The notes: generated from the letters alone by a model not told the origin. A stretch of DNA of 64,000 nucleotides from Liquorilactobacillus sicerae (GCF_029916425.1 NZ_JAHAVQ010000010.1:26319-90318), one strand, 5' to 3'; positions 25,535-35,019 are shown, counted from the first letter of the stretch. A program made the numbers and translations.

Positions 25535-26785
25535 CTACTGACGAATCTGCCCCGCACCGCGAACTTGATACTTAGTCGTCGTTAATTCAACCAACCCCAT
25601 TGGCCCTCGGGCATGCAGTTTTTGCGTTGAAATGCCAATTTCAGCTCCAAAGCCAAATTCAAAACCATCAGTAAAGCGTGTTGAGGCGTTGACGTAAACC
25701 ACGGCCGCATCAACTTTAGCTAAAAATTCTTGACTTCTTTGATAATCATTAGTAATGATCGTCTCAGAATGTTTAGTTCCATGCTGATTGATATGATCAA
25801 TTGCGGCTGTCAGCGACGGAACGATTTTGATTGCTAAGATCAAATCATTATATTCTGTATCCCAATCACTGGCAGTTGCTGGAATCACTTGTTGGCCCAA
25901 AAGTTGCTGTACTTGATCATCCCCGCGCAATTCAACTCCGGCAGCTGTCAATTTAGCAGCTATTTGTGGTAAAAACTCAGCCGCCACTTTTTCGTGAACC
26001 AGCAATTTTTCCATTGCATTGCAAACTGATGGGCGCTGACATTTGGCATTTAAAATAATTTTTTCAGCCATCGTAAAATCAGCAGTTTGATCAACAAACA
26101 CATGACAATTGCCAGCACCCGTTTCAATTACTGGGACTTTCGCCTGTTGAACCACGGCTTGAATCAGCCGAGAACTGCCACGCGGAATTAAAACATCAAT
26201 ATACTTTGTTAATTGCATCAGCTGATTAGCTGTTTCATGCGAAGTATCTTCAATTACTTGAATAGCAGCCACTGGCAAAGCTAATTTTTGCAAAGCTGCT
26301 CGTAAGATTTTACCAATTTGCAGATTAGTCCGAATTGCTTCTTTGCCACCACGTAAAATAACTGCATTCCCTGACTTAAAACATAAAGCTGCAGCATCAG
26401 CAGTCACATTTGGCCGAGCTTCATAAATAATCCCCACAACGCCTAACGGGACCCGCTTTTGGACAATTTGCAAACCAGCATGATTTACCCATCCACGCGT
26501 AACTTCGCCAATTGGATCAGGCAATTGGGTAACTTGCTCGATTCCCACTGCCATTTGTTCAATTCGCTCGGGAGTTAAGCGTAAACGATCAAGAAACTTA
26601 GCTGGTAATTTTTGCACACTCTGCAGGTCAGTTTCATTGGCAGTTATAATTGATGCTACTTGTGCTCTTAACTCCTGCGCAAGTACTAACAAAGCTTGAT
26701 TTTTCTGAACAGTCGTTAACTGACCCAAAATATAAGCTGCTCGTGCTGCTTGTGAACCAATTTTTTCTAAATCACAAACTACCAT
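25535..26785 (-). CDS. proA: Gamma-glutamyl phosphate reductase ProA
   Basis: The 416-residue enzyme reduces gamma-glutamyl phosphate with NADPH to glutamate semialdehyde, the second step of proline synthesis. It has the aldehyde-dehydrogenase fold with VPLGVVGIIYEARPNVT, the catalytic Cys in CQRPSVCNAMEKLL, and the C-terminal GFGAEIGISTQKLHARGPMG. Length is normal. AAGGAGG precedes the ATG. It starts 15 bases after proB, forming proBA. No ProC is visible nearby. Confidence 0.97.
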   Translation of the reverse strand: MVVCDLEKIGSQAARAAYILGQLTTVQKNQALLVLAQELRAQVASIITANETDLQSVQKLPAKFLDRLRLTPERIEQMAVGIEQVTQLPDPIGEVTRGWVNHAGLQIVQKRVPLGVVGIIYEARPNVTADAAALCFKSGNAVILRGGKEAIRTNLQIGKILRAALQKLALPVAAIQVIEDTSHETANQLMQLTKYIDVLIPRGSSRLIQAVVQQAKVPVIETGAGNCHVFVDQTADFTMAEKIILNAKCQRPSVCNAMEKLLVHEKVAAEFLPQIAAKLTAAGVELRGDDQVQQLLGQQVIPATASDWDTEYNDLILAIKIVPSLTAAIDHINQHGTKHSETIITNDYQRSQEFLAKVDAAVVYVNASTRFTDGFEFGFGAEIGISTQKLHARGPMGLVELTTTKYQVRGAGQIRQ

Positions 26786-26800
26786 TGATTTCCTCCTTAA

Positions 26801-27592
26801 CTAAGCCTGAAAAAGAGTCCCTAATTCTTGACCTGCAACTAATTTAAAAATAATCGATGGATTCGCACCACTCGCTAAAATTACTGCCCCTCCGGCAGCC
26901 ATCATCAATTGAGCAGCCTTTAGCTTGGTGACCATGCCACCAGTTCCTAGTTTGGTTCCATGACCGCTTGCTTGAGCGAAAGTCGCCTCATTAATCTGAC
27001 TAACTCGTTTGATCAATCTAGCATCAACATATTTACGTGGATTTTTATCAAAAAAGCCATCAATATCTGATAACATGATCAAAAGGTCAGCACCGATCAT
27101 CTTGGCAACAATCGCTGAAAGCTGATCATTATCACCAAAACGGGTATGATGATCCAATTCATCGACCGCGACAGCATCATTTTCATTAACAATTGGAATA
27201 ATTTTATTTTTTAATAAGTTTTCAAAGGTATTCAAGACATTTTGCCGACTTTTAGGATAATCGACGACATCATGCGTCAGTAAAACTTGTCCGATTTTTT
27301 GACCATAAACTGCAAAACGCTGTTGATAAACGGTCATCAGTTGCGTTTGCCCAACCGCAGCTACGGCCTGCTGCTCAGGGATCGCAACCGGACGTTTCTT
27401 TAGCCCTAATAATCCTAAACCCGCACCGATTGCGCCAGAAGAAACTAAAACTATTTGTTTATCCTCGTTGACCAAACCGCTTAAGGTATAGCATAATTGA
27501 TCGATTGCTTTTAAGTTAAGTTTGCCATTTTGATGAATCAAGGTACTGGTCCCGATTTTAACAACGATTCGTTTGCCAACTAAATCTCGCAT
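26801..27592 (-). CDS. proB: Glutamate 5-kinase ProB (no PUA domain)
   Basis: The 263-residue kinase phosphorylates glutamate at the gamma-carboxyl, the first step of proline synthesis. It consists only of the amino-acid-kinase domain: VVKIGTSTLI at the start, VSSGAIGAG, ENDAVAVDE and FGDNDQLSAIVA, and SDIDGFFDKNP. The C-terminal PUA domain of Escherichia coli ProB is absent, as in many lactobacilli. The ATG at 27590-27592 is the only plausible start; the best Shine-Dalgarno (AAAGGAG) lies rather far upstream inside the end of the CorC-family gene, which stops four bases before. Confidence 0.93.
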   Translation of the reverse strand: MRDLVGKRIVVKIGTSTLIHQNGKLNLKAIDQLCYTLSGLVNEDKQIVLVSSGAIGAGLGLLGLKKRPVAIPEQQAVAAVGQTQLMTVYQQRFAVYGQKIGQVLLTHDVVDYPKSRQNVLNTFENLLKNKIIPIVNENDAVAVDELDHHTRFGDNDQLSAIVAKMIGADLLIMLSDIDGFFDKNPRKYVDARLIKRVSQINEATFAQASGHGTKLGTGGMVTKLKAAQLMMAAGGAVILASGANPSIIFKLVAGQELGTLFQA

Positions 27593-27596
27593 AGTC

Positions 27597-28982
27597 CTAA
27601 CTACTCTCCTTTGAAACTTGATCATTATTTTGAGGTGTATCTTTATTTTCTTCAACATGCCGGCGAACTTCCAGCCAATCAATATAATTTCGGTTAAAAT
27701 CAGTGATTTTTAAATCAAATTGACCCAGCGTGATCACCATGTCCTGCTTAACTTGGTAATTTTCTAATAGATAACCAGCAATTGTGACACTATCTGATTC
27801 ATCAAAGCTACGATTTTTAGCACGGAAAAAGCGTTCAAAATCATATAAAGTGGTTTTACCAGAAACCTTATACGAACCATCTTGATTTTTAATAATATAC
27901 TCACTCGAGACATCATCTATTTCGTCTTTAACGACCCCAAATAATTCTTCATAAATATCCTTGTCAGTGACAATTCCACTTGTCCCACCGTATTCATCTA
28001 AAACAACGACGATCGGTGTTTTTTTATTAATCATCTGCTGCAAAAGTTTTTGAATCGGCGTCACTTCGGGAACAGTAATAATCGTTCGCAACAACTTGCT
28101 GACACGAACATTAGCATCGACTTGTGCCTGACGAATTAAATCATAAATATAGACATAACCTAAGATCCGATCCTTGTCATTATTAGCAACCACTGGAAAA
28201 CGACTAAAGCCCTTGCGCAAATAATAATTGATCACCGTTTTGACAGTATCAGTGATATCAACGACTTCCAAGCTAGTCCGGTCGACCATGATATCTTTAG
28301 CAACTTTATCATTAAAATCAAAGGCTCGTTGCATATAAAGCAAATCATTTTTGTCAAGCTGACCTCCACTAACCGCATTCCTGGATAACCGTAAAATTTC
28401 AGCTTGTGATAAAACATCATCACTTTCATCCGCCGGCTTGAGCCCCATCAAATGGATGATCACTCCAGCTGAGGCATTCAATAATCTAACAAACGGATAG
28501 AAAATAATATGGAAATAATGTAGTGGATTAACGACCCGCATCATCATTTTCATTGGCATATCAATGCTCAAATTTTTAGGAACGATTTCCGTCAAAACGA
28601 CTTCTAAATAAGTCAGCAGCAAAACCCCTAAGACAGCCCCAATAATGCTTAGACCGCTACGTTGAACCGGCGTTACTTTTAATAAATTAACAATCAGTAA
28701 TTCAATTGTTTCTTCACCGATCCAACCGAGAATGATTCCCGAAAGCGTCACTCCAACTTGAGTTGTTGACAAGTACTCATTTAAGTTCTGCACCATTTTT
28801 AATGCTCGCAAAAGTTTACGCCGGTTACCTTTACCAGCCTCCAAGACACTTTCCAATGCACTTTTTCTAGTTTGAACTAAAGCAAATTCCGCCGCCACAA
28901 AAAAAGCAGCAAAGATAAACACGATTAGGATAATAAGCAAGTTAATTGCCAGCTGACCATCCGTCAAATTTTCATTCCCCAT
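27597..28982 (-). CDS. HlyC/CorC (CNNM-type) transporter-like membrane protein
   Basis: The 461-residue protein has an N-terminal DUF21/CNNM membrane domain (about 1-200), two CBS domains (about 215-335, with VMVDRTSLEVVDI-type motifs as MVDRTSLEVV and VLDEYGGTSGIVT) and a C-terminal CorC/HlyC domain. Relatives are linked to magnesium or cobalt homeostasis. The annotated ATG has no clear ribosome binding site; the TTG at codon 6 with GGGG upstream is an alternative. It precedes proBA by four bases and is probably in the same transcript, without an obvious functional link. Confidence 0.88.
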   Translation of the reverse strand: MGNENLTDGQLAINLLIILIVFIFAAFFVAAEFALVQTRKSALESVLEAGKGNRRKLLRALKMVQNLNEYLSTTQVGVTLSGIILGWIGEETIELLIVNLLKVTPVQRSGLSIIGAVLGVLLLTYLEVVLTEIVPKNLSIDMPMKMMMRVVNPLHYFHIIFYPFVRLLNASAGVIIHLMGLKPADESDDVLSQAEILRLSRNAVSGGQLDKNDLLYMQRAFDFNDKVAKDIMVDRTSLEVVDITDTVKTVINYYLRKGFSRFPVVANNDKDRILGYVYIYDLIRQAQVDANVRVSKLLRTIITVPEVTPIQKLLQQMINKKTPIVVVLDEYGGTSGIVTDKDIYEELFGVVKDEIDDVSSEYIIKNQDGSYKVSGKTTLYDFERFFRAKNRSFDESDSVTIAGYLLENYQVKQDMVITLGQFDLKITDFNRNYIDWLEVRRHVEENKDTPQNNDQVSKESS

Positions 28983-29082
28983 TTCATCAAGATTACAATA
29001 ATATCATAACATTTTTTCAACAATCTTTGATAGCTTTTAAAGCAAATTACGACGATCCTAAAAACTTTGTTGGTTTTGTTAA

Positions 29083-29119
29083 AAAAAGTAACGTTGTATT
29101 TCAAACAACGTTACTTTTT
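29083..29119 (-). terminator. Terminator after the 159-residue unknown gene
   Basis: A perfect 15-bp stem, AAAAAGTAACGTTGT (29083-29097) with its complement at 29105-29119. On the minus strand it is followed by further T residues. Confidence 0.88.
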
Positions 29120-29132
29120 ACTTTCTAATCAA

Positions 29133-29612
29133 CTAATTTTCAGTTTCCAGACTGTTCTCAAGTATTTGCTGCAAATTTGTTTCCAAAGTCGCAGCAATTT
29201 TCTGAACTAATGATTGTTGATTTTGTTTAACTTCACTAACTAAGCCACAACTGTCGATTCTTAGACCTGAAGCATTAATTTTATCAGCAATAACAATCAA
29301 ATTAATTATCACATCTGTTTGACTTTCCAGCTCAAAAAAGTTGTCAATGTGATTGACATTCGCAAATGGCAAATTAATGATTCCTGTTTCAAGCAGGATC
29401 GAAACTGTTTGTCCATTCAGATCCAGTGGCTGTTCAAGTCGGCTCAATCTTTGTTTCGCCAGCATTTTTTCAAATTGCTCGACTAGTTTTTGGGTGAGTT
29501 GTAAAACAACTGACCGCTCAGCTGTCTTCGTCATTTTTATTTGTGACAACACCTTTTCTTGGTAATCCTCATTTTCCACCTGATGGATAAAATCAGCGAC
29601 CTTGATTTTCAT
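29133..29612 (-). CDS. Protein of unknown function, 159 residues
   Basis: I do not recognise a family. The product is soluble, mildly acidic and probably mixed alpha/beta: an N-terminal helical part (about 1-65, charged), a beta-rich middle (NGQTVSILLETGIINLPFANV) and a Gln-rich helical tail that could be a coiled coil. There is no signal peptide or membrane segment and a single Cys. The ATG has a weak GGATG upstream. It is flanked by its own terminator and by a 99-base gap upstream, so it is probably transcribed alone. Confidence 0.65.
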   Translation of the reverse strand: MKIKVADFIHQVENEDYQEKVLSQIKMTKTAERSVVLQLTQKLVEQFEKMLAKQRLSRLEQPLDLNGQTVSILLETGIINLPFANVNHIDNFFELESQTDVIINLIVIADKINASGLRIDSCGLVSEVKQNQQSLVQKIAATLETNLQQILENSLETEN

Positions 29613-29711
29613 ATATTCACATCCAAACTGCTTTTATAATATCAACTTAGTCCTATTTATCTTAAAAGCTAGTTTACATATTGTCAAACCTTCTTGATAA
29701 TTAGTCGGCTA

Positions 29712-30356
29712 TCAAGTTGTCGCTTCTTTTTGCAAAAGCTGACTTCTGCCCCCTAATAGGACATTTTTGACTTCAAGGGCAAACTGCTGACGGGAAAGTG
29801 GCTGCCATTTTGTTAGGTGTCGGCCAATCAACGGCAAGTGCTGACCAAACAATAGCAGCTGAGCTAATATCCAGGTACTTTGGCGCTGAGGATGATAAAT
29901 TAGGCTGGGGTAAAGAAAGACTGCCCTTGTTTTTAGTTGCGACCTCAACAACTTTTCTGTCTCACGTTTAGTAACTAAATAATTTTTTAGCAATCTTGGG
30001 GCAGTTTTAGCTGACACAAACAGCATTTTTACTGATTGATTTTCCTTAATCGCTGCTATTAATGGCAAAATTGGCTTGATTGTCAATTGCTGATACACCT
30101 GCTGATTTTTAGCGACCAGCACCCCTAACAAATCAACTACCCAATCTTGGTCAGCGATGATCTCAGCCCACTTGGGCGTTTTTTTTTGCAAATCAATTTT
30201 TAGCCAGTTGACTTGCGGAAATTTTTCTTTTAATTGTAAGCTTCCACCTGAACGAGAAATACTCGTGATTTTAAATTGTGGATCCTTAGCCAGCTGGTCC
30301 AATATTCCTTGTCCAACAAAGCCTGATCCTCCCAGTAAAACTATTTTAATTGTCAT
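29712..30356 (-). CDS. NAD(P)-binding Rossmann protein (atypical SDR/NmrA type)
   Basis: The 214-residue protein opens with a dinucleotide loop LGGSGFVGQG, then VNWLKIDL and DWVVDLLGVL, as in atypical short-chain dehydrogenases of the NmrA or complex-I-assembly type. The usual YxxxK pair is replaced by a region reading LVTKRETEKLLRSQ, close to the KxxxE-type motif of atypical members, so it may be a binding protein, a redox sensor or an epimerase-like enzyme. GGTGGG stands four bases before the ATG at 30354-30356. Substrate unknown. Confidence 0.75.
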   Translation of the reverse strand: MTIKIVLLGGSGFVGQGILDQLAKDPQFKITSISRSGGSLQLKEKFPQVNWLKIDLQKKTPKWAEIIADQDWVVDLLGVLVAKNQQVYQQLTIKPILPLIAAIKENQSVKMLFVSAKTAPRLLKNYLVTKRETEKLLRSQLKTRAVFLYPSLIYHPQRQSTWILAQLLLFGQHLPLIGRHLTKWQPLSRQQFALEVKNVLLGGRSQLLQKEATT

Positions 30357-30438
30357 TTTCCCACCACCAATTTTAATTATCATACCAATTTTAAGACCTT
30401 GAATTGTCTAATTAAGTGTAAATGCATCACAAAAATAA

Positions 30439-30472
30439 AATAACAGATTCCGTCATAACGAAACCTGTTATT
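30439..30472 (-). terminator. Terminator after pyruvate oxidase
   Basis: AATAACAG/CTGTTATT extends inward through GTTTCGT/ACGGAAT (wobbles) to a TATG loop, and is followed on the minus strand by TTATTTTTG. Confidence 0.8.
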
Positions 30473-30489
30473 CCAACTAAGGTTTATTT

Positions 30490-32232
30490 TTAGAAGAATT
30501 GCCGCATAATATCTTTCAGCGGTGGCAATTCGGGAATCTTCCAATAATTTTCAAGATACTCCTGACCAAATTTCATGTAGCCTTTAGCCTCATCCATGAC
30601 GATCTTGCCTGGCAATGGAGCATTATCTTGAACATAAGCATTGATCAAAACCGGCTTATCAGTCACTTTGTAGGCCTTATCAAGAGCCTGTTTAAATTCG
30701 GCATTGCTTTTGACGTTAAAACCAATGCCGCCACAAGCTTCAGCAAATTTAGCGTAATCCAGATCAGCCAAATCAATTTGGTAATTCAATTGGCCAGCTG
30801 ACTGCTGTTCATATTCAATAAATGCTAATTTTTGATTATTCAAAACCACACAGATAATGGGCAGTTTGTATTTAACAGCCGTTACAAAGTCCTGCATCAC
30901 CATTGCAAAAGCACCATCACCATTAAGAGTCAAGACTTGACGATCGGGATAAGCGACTTGAGCAGCAATTGCTCCTGGCAAGCCGCAGCCCATAGTACCA
31001 AGCCAAGCAGAGATTGCAAACTGCTGATCTTTTTTAACATGCAGATAACGAGCACTCCAAGATGTTGAAGTCCCGACATCAATTGAATAAACCATGTTAT
31101 CAGGAGCTGTTTCATCAATATAAGCAACTAAACTTTCTGGTGAAGCCGGCGCTGTATCCATTTCACGTTTAGCCTGCATCCATTTGTTCCAGTTGCTCAT
31201 ATTCTTTTGACAAGCATCCAAGAACTTTTCATCTGAACGCAACTGGCCTTTTTGATTTAATTGGGTAATAACTTTAGTAACATCACCTTGAATCGCCACA
31301 TCAACACTATAACGTTTACCAAGATTTTCCGCTTTGACATCAACTTGGATGCATTTAGCTTGGCCTTTGTTGGGCAAATATGGGCGATACGGATAGTTAG
31401 TACCTAATAAAACTAGTAAGTCTGCACTCTTCATTGCTTCATAGGCCGGTTTAGTTCCTAATTTACCAACATTGCCTAATGAATTAGGATGATCATCAGC
31501 AACTGTGCCTTTAGCTGGTAAGGTTTCAATAAATGGAATCTTATTTTGTTCTACGAATTGCTGAATGGCAGCTCCAGCAGCCGATTCTTTAGCGCCAACA
31601 CCTAATAAGACAATCGGTTTAGCTGCCTGCTGAATCAACTCAGCAGCTTGATCTAATTGAGTTGAATCAATTTCTGGTTTGCTTAAAACAAAAGCCTTTG
31701 CAGAAGATTTATACGCTGCTTTTAATTTTTGATCTGGAATGTCATCTGGAATCGTCAAAACAGCTACGCCTTTGTTCTCATAAGCACTGCGAACTGCCTG
31801 ATCAACAACTTCAGCTAAGTTGTCAACTGAAGAAATTGAACGGTTAAAAACAGCTACATCATCAAAAAGCTTAGCAGTATTAACTTCTTGGAAATAACCC
31901 TCATTCAAAGATTTTGAGGTCACCTGACCAAGAAGTGCCAAAACTGGAACGTGATCCATTTTGGCATCATATAAGCCGTTAAGTAAATGAATGGCACCCG
32001 GACCACCAATTGATAAGCAAACGCCTAATTTTCCGGTATACTTAGCATCCGCAGCTGCCGCTAAGGCCGCTACTTCTTCATGTCTAACTTGAATAAATTT
32101 GACCTGATCTTTTTGCCGCCGCAAAGCATCAACAGTCGTATCGATTGAGTCACCAGGCAACCCATAAACTGTTTTTACTCCCCAATCTACCAAAACATCA
32201 ACCAGTAGATCTGCACCTTTTAAATTTGCCAT
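30490..32232 (-). CDS. Pyruvate oxidase (thiamine-diphosphate, FAD)
   Basis: The 580-residue enzyme belongs to the pyruvate oxidase branch of ThDP enzymes, which convert pyruvate, phosphate and oxygen to acetyl phosphate, CO2 and hydrogen peroxide. VYGLPGDSIDT, the catalytic Glu in VRHEEVAALAAAA, and the ThDP motif LNGDGAFAMVMQDF ... VVLNN are present in order; the central domain binds FAD. The length is close to the roughly 600 residues of Lactiplantibacillus PoxB. GGAGTG precedes the ATG. It is single, with a 290-base upstream gap that carries no clear cre site. A related ThDP enzyme is at 58797-60461. Confidence 0.88.
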   Translation of the reverse strand: MANLKGADLLVDVLVDWGVKTVYGLPGDSIDTTVDALRRQKDQVKFIQVRHEEVAALAAAADAKYTGKLGVCLSIGGPGAIHLLNGLYDAKMDHVPVLALLGQVTSKSLNEGYFQEVNTAKLFDDVAVFNRSISSVDNLAEVVDQAVRSAYENKGVAVLTIPDDIPDQKLKAAYKSSAKAFVLSKPEIDSTQLDQAAELIQQAAKPIVLLGVGAKESAAGAAIQQFVEQNKIPFIETLPAKGTVADDHPNSLGNVGKLGTKPAYEAMKSADLLVLLGTNYPYRPYLPNKGQAKCIQVDVKAENLGKRYSVDVAIQGDVTKVITQLNQKGQLRSDEKFLDACQKNMSNWNKWMQAKREMDTAPASPESLVAYIDETAPDNMVYSIDVGTSTSWSARYLHVKKDQQFAISAWLGTMGCGLPGAIAAQVAYPDRQVLTLNGDGAFAMVMQDFVTAVKYKLPIICVVLNNQKLAFIEYEQQSAGQLNYQIDLADLDYAKFAEACGGIGFNVKSNAEFKQALDKAYKVTDKPVLINAYVQDNAPLPGKIVMDEAKGYMKFGQEYLENYWKIPELPPLKDIMRQFF

Positions 32233-32478
32233 GTTAACACTCCCTATTTTAATCTAGTTCCGAAAACCTGAATCTAAATCTATTCTAACGCAAAAAAGGT
32301 TTTACACAACAATAATCTGCTTGATTTTCACAAAAATTCTGCTTGTTTCGGCTAAAAATCCTTTTTTTCACAAATTTCAAGGCCAACAAACCCCAAACTT
32401 ATAATCAGATTCCAAACATATTCACAAACTTCAAAGCTTTCGTTCGATTTTGTAGATAGTTTCACAATTAAAATAAAA

Positions 32479-32507
32479 AACCCAGAAAAGGTCATCTTCT
32501 CTGAGTT
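32479..32507 (-). terminator. Terminator after the YkuD-fold gene
   Basis: On the minus strand AACTCAGAGAA pairs with TTTTCTGGGTT (wobbles) and is followed by TTTTTTATTTT. Confidence 0.8.
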
Positions 32508-32521
32508 ATAAACTATATTTG

Positions 32522-33151
32522 TTAATTACGTTCAATTAAAATCGTTGTGCCTGTTGGAATATTTTGATAGAACCATTTGGCATCCCTGACTGATAGCCAG
32601 ATATTGCCATGCGTGTTTGGCACATCTTTTTGATCTCCCAATGAAGCTGCCTGAGTACTGATAAAATTTCGATTAACATCGGTGGGAACGGATTGAATCA
32701 AATTTTGCCCAGACTGTTTCCAAGCAATCCAGTATTTGCCACCCTGATTAGTTGCCGGATCATAATAAAATCGGCCACGATTGTCCCTTAATTGATATTT
32801 CCCTGGTAACACGCGGTTGGTCTGCTTAACTTTTTGCCAGCTAGCTGAAATATACATCGTATAAATTTTTTTATTTTTGGAATACAAATAAAGCTTTTGC
32901 TTGACTAAATTAATTTTGACTTTTAATTTATCAACGCGACTGTTTTTAATTTCTGGATACTTAATAGTTTGTGAAGATTTATGCCAATCAACCGGATAGC
33001 GTAAATGATTACTATGAAACTGCTTTGCTTTTTTAGCATCTTGTTTAAGTTCAATTGACCTTTGTTGTTCGGCTTGTTTAACATAAAAATAACTAGCACC
33101 AGCCGCTACCACTAATAACAGTGCAACTATCCACGCGATAACCTTTTTCAT
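32522..33151 (-). CDS. L,D-transpeptidase-fold (YkuD) protein lacking the catalytic Cys
   Basis: The 209-residue protein has an N-terminal membrane segment (about 4-23) and an extracellular YkuD domain (about 75-205: VKINLVKQKLYLYS, LPGKYQLRDNRG). In active L,D-transpeptidases the end of the domain reads S/T-H-G-C-x-R-L/M; here it reads THGNIWLSVRDAKWFYQN, so Cys becomes Asn and Arg becomes Trp. Peptidoglycan cross-linking by the usual mechanism is therefore unlikely, and a cell-wall-binding role is more plausible. Its ATG overlaps the stop of the ABC-F gene (ATGA), with GGGAGG inside that gene, so translation is coupled. Confidence 0.8.
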   Translation of the reverse strand: MKKVIAWIVALLLVVAAGASYFYVKQAEQQRSIELKQDAKKAKQFHSNHLRYPVDWHKSSQTIKYPEIKNSRVDKLKVKINLVKQKLYLYSKNKKIYTMYISASWQKVKQTNRVLPGKYQLRDNRGRFYYDPATNQGGKYWIAWKQSGQNLIQSVPTDVNRNFISTQAASLGDQKDVPNTHGNIWLSVRDAKWFYQNIPTGTTILIERN

Positions 33152-34701
33152 CGTTTATTTCCTCCCAAACGAATATTTTCAACATTTAGAATCTGATCGA
33201 CCCATCCCTGATAAAAATCAGCTTCATGCGTAACTAGTAAAACATTTCCTGCATAAGCCTTCAAAGCTTGCTTCAAAGCAGCTTTCGTCTGATCATCTAA
33301 ATGGTTAGTCGGCTCATCCAGGATCAAAAAATTAGCCGGTGTTAATGCAAGTAAACATAGCTTGACCTTAGTTTGTTCACCACCACTTAATAGTTTGATT
33401 GGTTGCATAATATTTTCTGCGCTCAAGCCCACTCGAGCTAAGTGTTGACGAATTATTTTAGGCTCAAGCTTCGGATATTGATCATGAACAATTTTTAATG
33501 GCGTCTGTTGTGAATTAGACCAAATTAGATCTTGACTAAAATAGCCAACCTTAGCGGCTGCTACAAAAGAAGCTTCGCCACCGAAAACTGGGATCAATCC
33601 CAGGATCGACTTGATCAACGTTGATTTTCCAACTCCATTAAAACCCTTTAAAACCATTTTTTCACCATGACTCAAGGTAAAAGAAACCGGTTTAAGCAAT
33701 GCTCGTTGATAACCAACTGATAAATTCTTGACGGTCAAAGTTTCAGCTGACAATAACTCCAAGTAGGGAAAATTAAAATGTGCTGTCCGAGTATTTTCTG
33801 GCGGATCGACCAAAGTTAATTTATCTAATCTTTTTTGTCTGGATTTTGCAAGTGTTGAACGTGAACCAGCTTTATTCTTGCGAATGTAGGCTTCATCTTT
33901 TTCGATTTGACGTTGTTGTTTTTCATAAGCTTTTTGCTGGCTTTCCAAACGTTGCTTTTTTTGTTTGATAGCCGCTTGAAAACTCCCAGTATATTTAGTG
34001 ATTTCCCCCAGCGAAACATCAATAATAGTATTCGTAACTCGCTCTAAGAAATTAAAATCATGCGAGACGACCATGAAACTTCCTGGAAAAGAATTCAAAT
34101 AGCTAATCAACCACTCAATATGTTGCGTATCCAAATAATTAGTTGGTTCATCAAGCAATAAAACATTTGGTTGTTCCAGCAACAGTTTGGCCAAAATAAT
34201 TTTGGAACGTTGGCCGCCACTACATCTTGAAACTTCGCATTCTTTCCCTAAAGCATCAATTCCCAGCCCGGTCATTACTTGATCAATTTTTGTTTCAAGT
34301 TCATAAAAATCACCCGCTTCAAGTTGCTCTTGATATCGACCAGCCCTTTCCAACAGTTGATCGGCTGGTGATTTAGCATATTCTTCATAACACTTGTCCT
34401 GTAATTCACTGATTCGATAAAGTTTGGCAAAGGCCGATTTCAAAAACTCAAAAATCGTCAAGCCTTGAGCTGTTTGGACATATTGATCCAAGTAGCCAAT
34501 TGTGATTCCTTTTTGCCAACGAATATTTCCTTCATCTGGTAATTGTTGGCCGGTAATGATCTTGATCAAAGTACTCTTGCCAGCCCCATTTTGTCCAATC
34601 ACTCCCATATGATCTTCCTTATTCAACTGAAAGCTAGCATTCTGATACAGTCGTTTATCGGCAAATGATTGCGATAAGCCTTCAACTTCTAAAATACTCA
34701 T
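33148..34701 (-). CDS. ABC-F family ATPase
   Basis: The 517-residue soluble protein has two ABC nucleotide-binding domains and no membrane part. Walker A motifs are GQNGAGKST (about 37-45) and GFNGVGKST; signatures are CSGGQRSKI and LSGGEQTKV; Walker B are LLLDEPTNYLD and LILDEPTNHLD. A charged linker (about 240-310) separates the halves, as in ribosome E-site factors. The set of domains resembles YbiT/YkpA-type ABC-F proteins; antibiotic resistance cannot be claimed. GAGGGAG precedes the ATG. It is coupled to the YkuD-fold gene. Confidence 0.92.
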   Translation of the reverse strand: MSILEVEGLSQSFADKRLYQNASFQLNKEDHMGVIGQNGAGKSTLIKIITGQQLPDEGNIRWQKGITIGYLDQYVQTAQGLTIFEFLKSAFAKLYRISELQDKCYEEYAKSPADQLLERAGRYQEQLEAGDFYELETKIDQVMTGLGIDALGKECEVSRCSGGQRSKIILAKLLLEQPNVLLLDEPTNYLDTQHIEWLISYLNSFPGSFMVVSHDFNFLERVTNTIIDVSLGEITKYTGSFQAAIKQKKQRLESQQKAYEKQQRQIEKDEAYIRKNKAGSRSTLAKSRQKRLDKLTLVDPPENTRTAHFNFPYLELLSAETLTVKNLSVGYQRALLKPVSFTLSHGEKMVLKGFNGVGKSTLIKSILGLIPVFGGEASFVAAAKVGYFSQDLIWSNSQQTPLKIVHDQYPKLEPKIIRQHLARVGLSAENIMQPIKLLSGGEQTKVKLCLLALTPANFLILDEPTNHLDDQTKAALKQALKAYAGNVLLVTHEADFYQGWVDQILNVENIRLGGNKR

Positions 34702-34742
34702 TTTTCTCCCTCTTACTTGGAATTATAACACTTAAAAAAATG

Positions 34743-34785
34743 CAAAAAAAAACCATCACAAAACGCCAAACGCCTTATGCTGGTT
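34743..34785 (-). terminator. Terminator after the 46-residue gene
   Basis: On the minus strand AACCAGCATAAGGCG pairs with CGTTTTGTGATGGTT (one mismatch and wobbles), followed by nine T residues. It supports the reality of the small gene. Confidence 0.78.
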
Positions 34786-34797
34786 AATTCTGATCAA

Positions 34798-34938
34798 TTA
34801 ATTAGCTTTCTTTTCTAATTCTTCACGGTCTTTTAAAAATGCTAAAACAGCTTGATGCTGCGCACGACGCTTTTTAATATTCTTTTGGTTTACCGGGCGA
34901 CGATCATTTGCGACCCCGACATGCGTATTCTGGGACAT
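34798..34938 (-). CDS. Small basic protein of unknown function, 46 residues
   Basis: The frame encodes 46 residues starting MSQNTHVGVAND and is rich in Lys, Arg and Gln in the middle (QKNIKKRRAQHQ), ending in a charged helix (KDREELEKKAN). AAAGGAG lies nine bases before the ATG, and a strong terminator follows the stop, so it is probably a genuine short gene. No family is recognised; a nucleic-acid or ribosome-binding role fits the composition but is only a guess. Confidence 0.65.
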   Translation of the reverse strand: MSQNTHVGVANDRRPVNQKNIKKRRAQHQAVLAFLKDREELEKKAN

Positions 34939-35019
34939 TTCGCGGTTCTCCTTTCAATTAAACTAAACATTTACTTATTTTACACTGAAAGCTAGTAACT
35001 TTCAAGTTATTCCCAATCA

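Noticed and set aside
32233..32478. Catabolite-response element in the pyruvate oxidase upstream region
   Set aside because: No sequence fits the cre consensus well enough.
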